Part shown: one piece after another, positions 14,367 through 18,885 of the stretch | How the letters are laid out: each line of letters starts with the position of its first letter | Numbering within the stretch: the first letter of the stretch is position 1 | From: DASPXY01 sp038227745 | GTDB taxonomy: Bacteria > Planctomycetota > Planctomycetia > Gemmatales > Gemmataceae | DNA length: 18,885 nt | Direction of reading: 5' to 3' | Assembly (NCBI GenBank): GCA_038227745.1 | Contig: JBBRPS010000083.1 | Coordinates: 1-18,885 of the forward strand | Notes under the pieces: generated by a model | Told to the model about the DNA's origin: nothing | Database searches by the model: none | What the model saw: only the letters and a program-made list of their open reading frames with translations | Program-made: the position numbers and the translations under genes

Positions 14367-14422
14367 GTGGGTCAGGACTCCGCTCCTGACAAATCCCTGT
14401 CAGGAGCGGAGTCCTGACCCAC
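14367..14422. terminator. Perfect 25-bp-stem palindrome between convergent genes
   Basis: Bases 14367-14391 and 14398-14422 are exact inverted complements with a 6-base loop (AATCCC). Each arm also contains its own smaller inverted repeat, GTCAGGA/TCCTGAC. It is three bases after the lipoprotein stop and 24 bases from the end of the hydro-lyase gene on the other strand, a natural spot for a bidirectional terminator, though no U-tract is present. The nested arms make it look like a third REPIN-like family. Confidence 0.7.
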
Positions 14423-14445
14423 AGCCCGGCTCGGTTCCATGCCCT

Positions 14446-15237
14446 TCACTCCCCTTCCAGTTCGGTGTCGCGCAGGTCGGTCACGAACATGTGGCCCGGC
14501 TTGTGCGTGATGAGCAGCGGCGGCCGCGCCTCCATCGCGACGGCCTGCGGCGTCACCCCGCACGCCCAGAACACCGGGATTTCCCCGGGCCGCACCTCGA
14601 CTGGGTCGCCGAAGTCGGGCCGCGCCAGGTCGCGCACGCCGATGGCGGCGGGGTCGCCAAGGTGGACCGGCGCCCCGTGCGCCCGCGGGAAGCGCGAGCA
14701 GACCTGCACCGCCCGCACCGCCTGGGCCGGCGTCATCGGCCGCATCGACACCACCATCGGCCCGCGGAACACGCCTGCCGGGCGGCACGCGATGTTCGTG
14801 CGGTACATCGACACGTTGCACCCCGCGTCCAGATGGCGCACCGGCAGCCCGGCCTGGAGCAGGGCGTTCTCGAAGGTGAACGAGCAGCCGAGGAGGAAGC
14901 CGACGAGGTCCTCGCGCCACAGGCCGTTGAGGTCGCGCGGTTCGTCGGTCGGCTCGCCGTGGCGGTAGACGCGGTAGCGCGGCACGTCGGTGCGCAGGTC
15001 GGCGCCGGGGGCGACCAGGCGCGGCTCGGGAGAACCCGGCTCGGTGACGTCGAGCAGCGGACAGGGTTTCGGGTTGCGCTGGCAGAACAGCAGGAAGTCG
15101 AAGGCGAGGTCGCGCGGCACCACGACGAGGTTCGCCTGGACGTGGCCCAGCGCCAGGCCCGGCGTCGGCCCGGTCAACTCGCCGATGCGCGCCCGATGTC
15201 GGACCTCCGCCCCGGTCGCGTTCTTCAAATCGGTCAC
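14446..15237 (-). CDS. DUF1445 / YcsI-type putative hydro-lyase
   Basis: A 263-residue protein of the UPF0317/DUF1445 family (B. subtilis YcsI), annotated as putative hydro-lyases and related to mitochondrial D-glutamate cyclase. Family landmarks are clear: GPTPGLALGHVQANLVVVP near the N-terminus, FCQRNPKPCPLLDVTEPGSPEP, LVGFLLGCSFTFENALLQAG, NVSMYRTNIAC, GPMVVSMRPM, and the closing VFWACGVTPQAV with LLITHKPGHMFVTDL. Length agrees with the family (about 255-275). The GTG at 15237 is chosen because AGAGGGA lies six bases upstream; a TTG eight codons further up is the only longer option and no ATG is available. Probable cytoplasmic enzyme; the true substrate is uncertain. It converges on the lipoprotein gene. 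Confidence 0.92.
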   Translation of the reverse strand: MTDLKNATGAEVRHRARIGELTGPTPGLALGHVQANLVVVPRDLAFDFLLFCQRNPKPCPLLDVTEPGSPEPRLVAPGADLRTDVPRYRVYRHGEPTDEPRDLNGLWREDLVGFLLGCSFTFENALLQAGLPVRHLDAGCNVSMYRTNIACRPAGVFRGPMVVSMRPMTPAQAVRAVQVCSRFPRAHGAPVHLGDPAAIGVRDLARPDFGDPVEVRPGEIPVFWACGVTPQAVAMEARPPLLITHKPGHMFVTDLRDTELEGE

Positions 15238-15383
15238 GATTGTCCCTCTGAGGAACAAGCTCCCCGTTTAGCCGCGTGGAGGGCCTGGCGGAGAGGCCGG
15301 CGCCGACGGCGAACGGGCGGCGGCGCGTCGCCCTGCCGGTGTTGTGATCGCACGGGAACGATAGAACAGGAGGACCGAACAGG

Positions 15384-15608
15384 ATGGCGGCGGCAGCGGA
15401 GTTCGACGCGGCCGCCGCGTGCCGCAGCATCGAGGCGGTACGGCCCGGGCTGGCGGTCTTCGAGGTATCGGTGAAAACCGGCGAAGGCATGGAGAGGTGG
15501 CTGGAGCTCCTCCAGTCCCGGCGGTACAGGGGAGCAGGCCCCGCTAAACCGCAGCAAGATGCGCAGCGACTTGCCCTTCGGTGTTCGCAGGGCTTCCTCT
15601 CGCCGTAA
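15384..15608 (+). pseudogene. Remnant of hypB C-terminus (hydrogenase nickel-incorporation GTPase)
   Basis: The frame encodes MAAAAEFDAAAACRSIEAVR and then an AVFEVSVKTGEGMERWLELL segment, which matches the last 45 or so residues of HypB, the GTPase that helps load nickel into NiFe hydrogenase (family pattern 'NIxAVxPxxxVFxVSAxTGEGMxxWxxxL'). The G1-G4 GTP-binding motifs and the metal sites are absent, and a TGA lies 15 codons upstream in frame. After LQSRR the sequence no longer looks like HypB. An AGGAGG lies ten bases before the ATG, so some translation is possible, but a decayed fragment is the simplest reading. No other hydrogenase genes are in the window. Confidence 0.5.
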
Positions 15609-15674
15609 GTCCGCATGGCAAAAGGTCTTGGAAAAGGGTCGCTGCCACACTGCCTCGGAACGACACTTCCCGCG

Positions 15675-15887
15675 CTACGGTTTCAGCTGCACCCCGCCGT
15701 CCTTGTCGCACAGCGGGTCCATCTGTGCCTCATCCCCCCGCGGCTTCTTCTGGCTACCGTCTGCCTCCCCCGGACGAGTACTTTCCGGCTGTCCCGGGGG
15801 AGTGGGCTTCGCCTCGTTCTGGTTCCCTGGGTCGAGCGGCGTCGAGAGTTCCGGGTCAGGGGTCGTGGTCGTGGCCTTGGGGATCAT
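15675..15887 (-). CDS. Small proline-rich hydrophilic protein
   Basis: A 70-residue protein without recognised family. The ATG at 15887 follows AGGAGGTG at a four-base spacing, one of the best ribosome sites in the window, which is the main reason to accept it. The sequence is rich in Pro, Thr, Glu, Asp and Lys (for example TTTTPDPELSTPLDPGNQ and the KPTPPGQPESTRPGEADG stretch), has a single Cys (DPLCDKDGG near the end) and no hydrophobic segment, so it is probably disordered and cytoplasmic. It lies alone between the hypB remnant and the 23S rRNA leader, transcribed away from the rRNA. Confidence 0.55.
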   Translation of the reverse strand: MIPKATTTTPDPELSTPLDPGNQNEAKPTPPGQPESTRPGEADGSQKKPRGDEAQMDPLCDKDGGVQLKP

Positions 15888-16055
15888 CGTTCACCTCCTC
15901 TTTGCTCGGTGTCTTACCAGGTAAGTTGTAAGGTGCAACCGCCGTGCCACTGAGGAGACCGCCATGCAGCTGGCTCTCCACAGGACAGGCAGCGCGGCGG
16001 CCGGACCAGGAACCGGGCCTGACGAGAGGGCGGAAAAAAGTTCCCTGCGTGCCCC

Positions 16056-16084
16056 TTGTCAGCTGCGCCGCGACTGCTTAGAGT
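16056..16084 (+). promoter_or_regulatory. Upstream sigma70-like promoter for 23S rRNA (P1)
   Basis: TTGTCA (-35, five of six consensus bases), a 17-base spacer and TAGAGT (-10, four of six). It lies about 650 bases before the mature 23S start. It is weaker than the promoter at 16262. The region 15888-16055 before it shows no gene. Confidence 0.45.
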
Positions 16085-16241
16085 AAGGGAGCCCAGCCTG
16101 TTGAGAGGTCGGCAGCACGCAAGGCCGCATTCCCTCTGCCGGCGATATTCTCGGCCATAAACCTTGAACCTCTGCATCATGTGGCGTATTCAGGAAGATG
16201 CCACAAAGGTCAGCGTCGAAATGTAGCCGACCCGGATTCCG

Positions 16242-16290
16242 AAAAAAAACTGGAATAAGGGTTGACAGGGTTGTGAGGGATGAGTAGATT
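16242..16290 (+). promoter_or_regulatory. Main sigma70-like promoter for 23S rRNA with A-tract (P2)
   Basis: Perfect TTGACA at 16262-16267, a 17-base spacer, and TAGATT at 16285-16290 (four of six). An eight-A run at 16242-16249 sits where an UP element would bind the alpha subunit. The predicted transcript begins near 16297, giving a leader of about 435 bases with boxA and hairpins. Confidence 0.7.
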
Positions 16291-16505
16291 AAAGTTGCAA
16301 GGCCAACAGACACAAGGCTTTGCGACGACAGACAGGTTACGGCCATGCTGGATGAGAGTCGCTGCATTCGTCGGAGAGGAAGTCCTCCCCGGGGCATGCA
16401 CCGACTCCCGGCCAGCGGGCCAACCCGATCCCGCGAAGGGGTCGGCGGTCCGGTGGGGCGCCCCTCAACAAGGCGTCCGGGTCCCTCTGGGGCCTGACGG
16501 TGTTC

Positions 16506-16519
16506 GTTCTTTGACAATT
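16506..16519 (+). promoter_or_regulatory. boxA-like rRNA antitermination element
   Basis: GTTCTTTGACAATT resembles the E. coli rrn boxA (TGCTCTTTAACAA), where NusB-S10 bind to keep RNA polymerase from terminating in rRNA genes. It lies in the 23S leader about 215 bases after P2. Confidence 0.55.
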
Positions 16520-16645
16520 CGGTAGCGGTAAGAGTTGCCTCACAAGAGCGCAGCGTTGGGTGGTTTGGACCACTCGGTGTTGCAGTTTCTCGTGAGTCTC
16601 TGCAATGAGCCCTTAGAAGAAGAGAGTAGGATCGTTACTACACTG

Positions 16646-16727
16646 CCGTGTCGTAATGCCGACACGGACGGTGGCTTGACAAAGGATCCTGGTCTCGGGA
16701 GCGGGCAGGCCCGCCGAGGACAGGATC
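16646..16727 (+). other. Two leader hairpins just before the 23S rRNA
   Basis: First hairpin: CCGTGTCG (16646-16653) pairs with CGACACGG (16660-16667) around TAATGC. Second: GATCCTG (16685-16691) pairs with CAGGATC (16721-16727), extended inward by CTCGG/CCGAG and GCGGG/CCCGC. The second ends five bases before the mature 5' end, so it may guide RNase processing. Confidence 0.5.
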
Positions 16728-16732
16728 AATGC

Positions 16733-18885
<2,153 letters not shown>

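Noticed and set aside
15914..16517. Minus-strand open frames in the 23S leader
   Set aside because: No ribosome sites or known motifs, and they overlap promoters, the boxA-like element or leader sequence.

Overview
The window looks like a chromosomal piece of a high-GC planctomycete, most likely of the Gemmata/Gemmataceae type. This is inferred from gene content, not from a search. The pointers are a Tat-exported Gfo/Idh/MocA oxidoreductase, a DUF1080 protein, a giant Ig-repeat surface protein, a membrane Ser/Thr kinase beside an FHA-GAF-cyclase, a 23S rRNA gene that is not preceded by a 16S gene, and dense dispersed palindromic repeats at gene borders.

Layout. 1-1457: 3' end of a large extracellular Ig-like/beta-solenoid protein. 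1511-1588: a cluster of short repeats. 1657-2994 (-): Gfo/Idh/MocA oxidoreductase. 3190-4420: a 'scar' region holding a truncated winged-helix gene, a truncated IS701-like transposase, the C-terminal end of a RecB-like/TM0106-type nuclease, a half attC-like arm, a 22-bp-stem palindrome, and a small acidic protein gene followed by a convincing attC-like recombination site (an orphan integron-type cassette). 4652-5452 (-): DUF1080 protein with its own terminator. 5671-8160 (-): mutS, with a REPIN-like doublet just downstream. 8456-9679 (+): JmjC/cupin-4 2-oxoglutarate oxygenase, divergent from mutS.

9846-13963 (+): a two-gene signalling module. A Cache-sensor transmembrane Ser/Thr kinase is followed by a soluble FHA-GAF-class III nucleotide cyclase, with a second REPIN-like doublet between them. 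A small lipoprotein gene (14044-14364) follows and is separated by a perfect 25-bp-stem palindrome from the convergent DUF1445/YcsI-type putative hydro-lyase (14446-15237, -). The kinase could phosphorylate a target, possibly the cyclase protein itself, that the FHA domain reads. The cyclase would then turn an envelope signal into a nucleotide signal. Both steps are inference.

15384-15608: remnant of the C-terminal end of hypB. 15675-15887 (-): small proline-rich protein with a strong ribosome binding site. 15888-16732: non-coding 23S leader with two sigma70-like promoters, a boxA-like element and two hairpins. 16733-18885: 23S rRNA, running off the right edge at about E. coli position 2140. 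The most notable points are the orphan attC cassette, the repeat families, the kinase/FHA-cyclase pair with altered substrate-recognition residues, and the stand-alone 23S unit.
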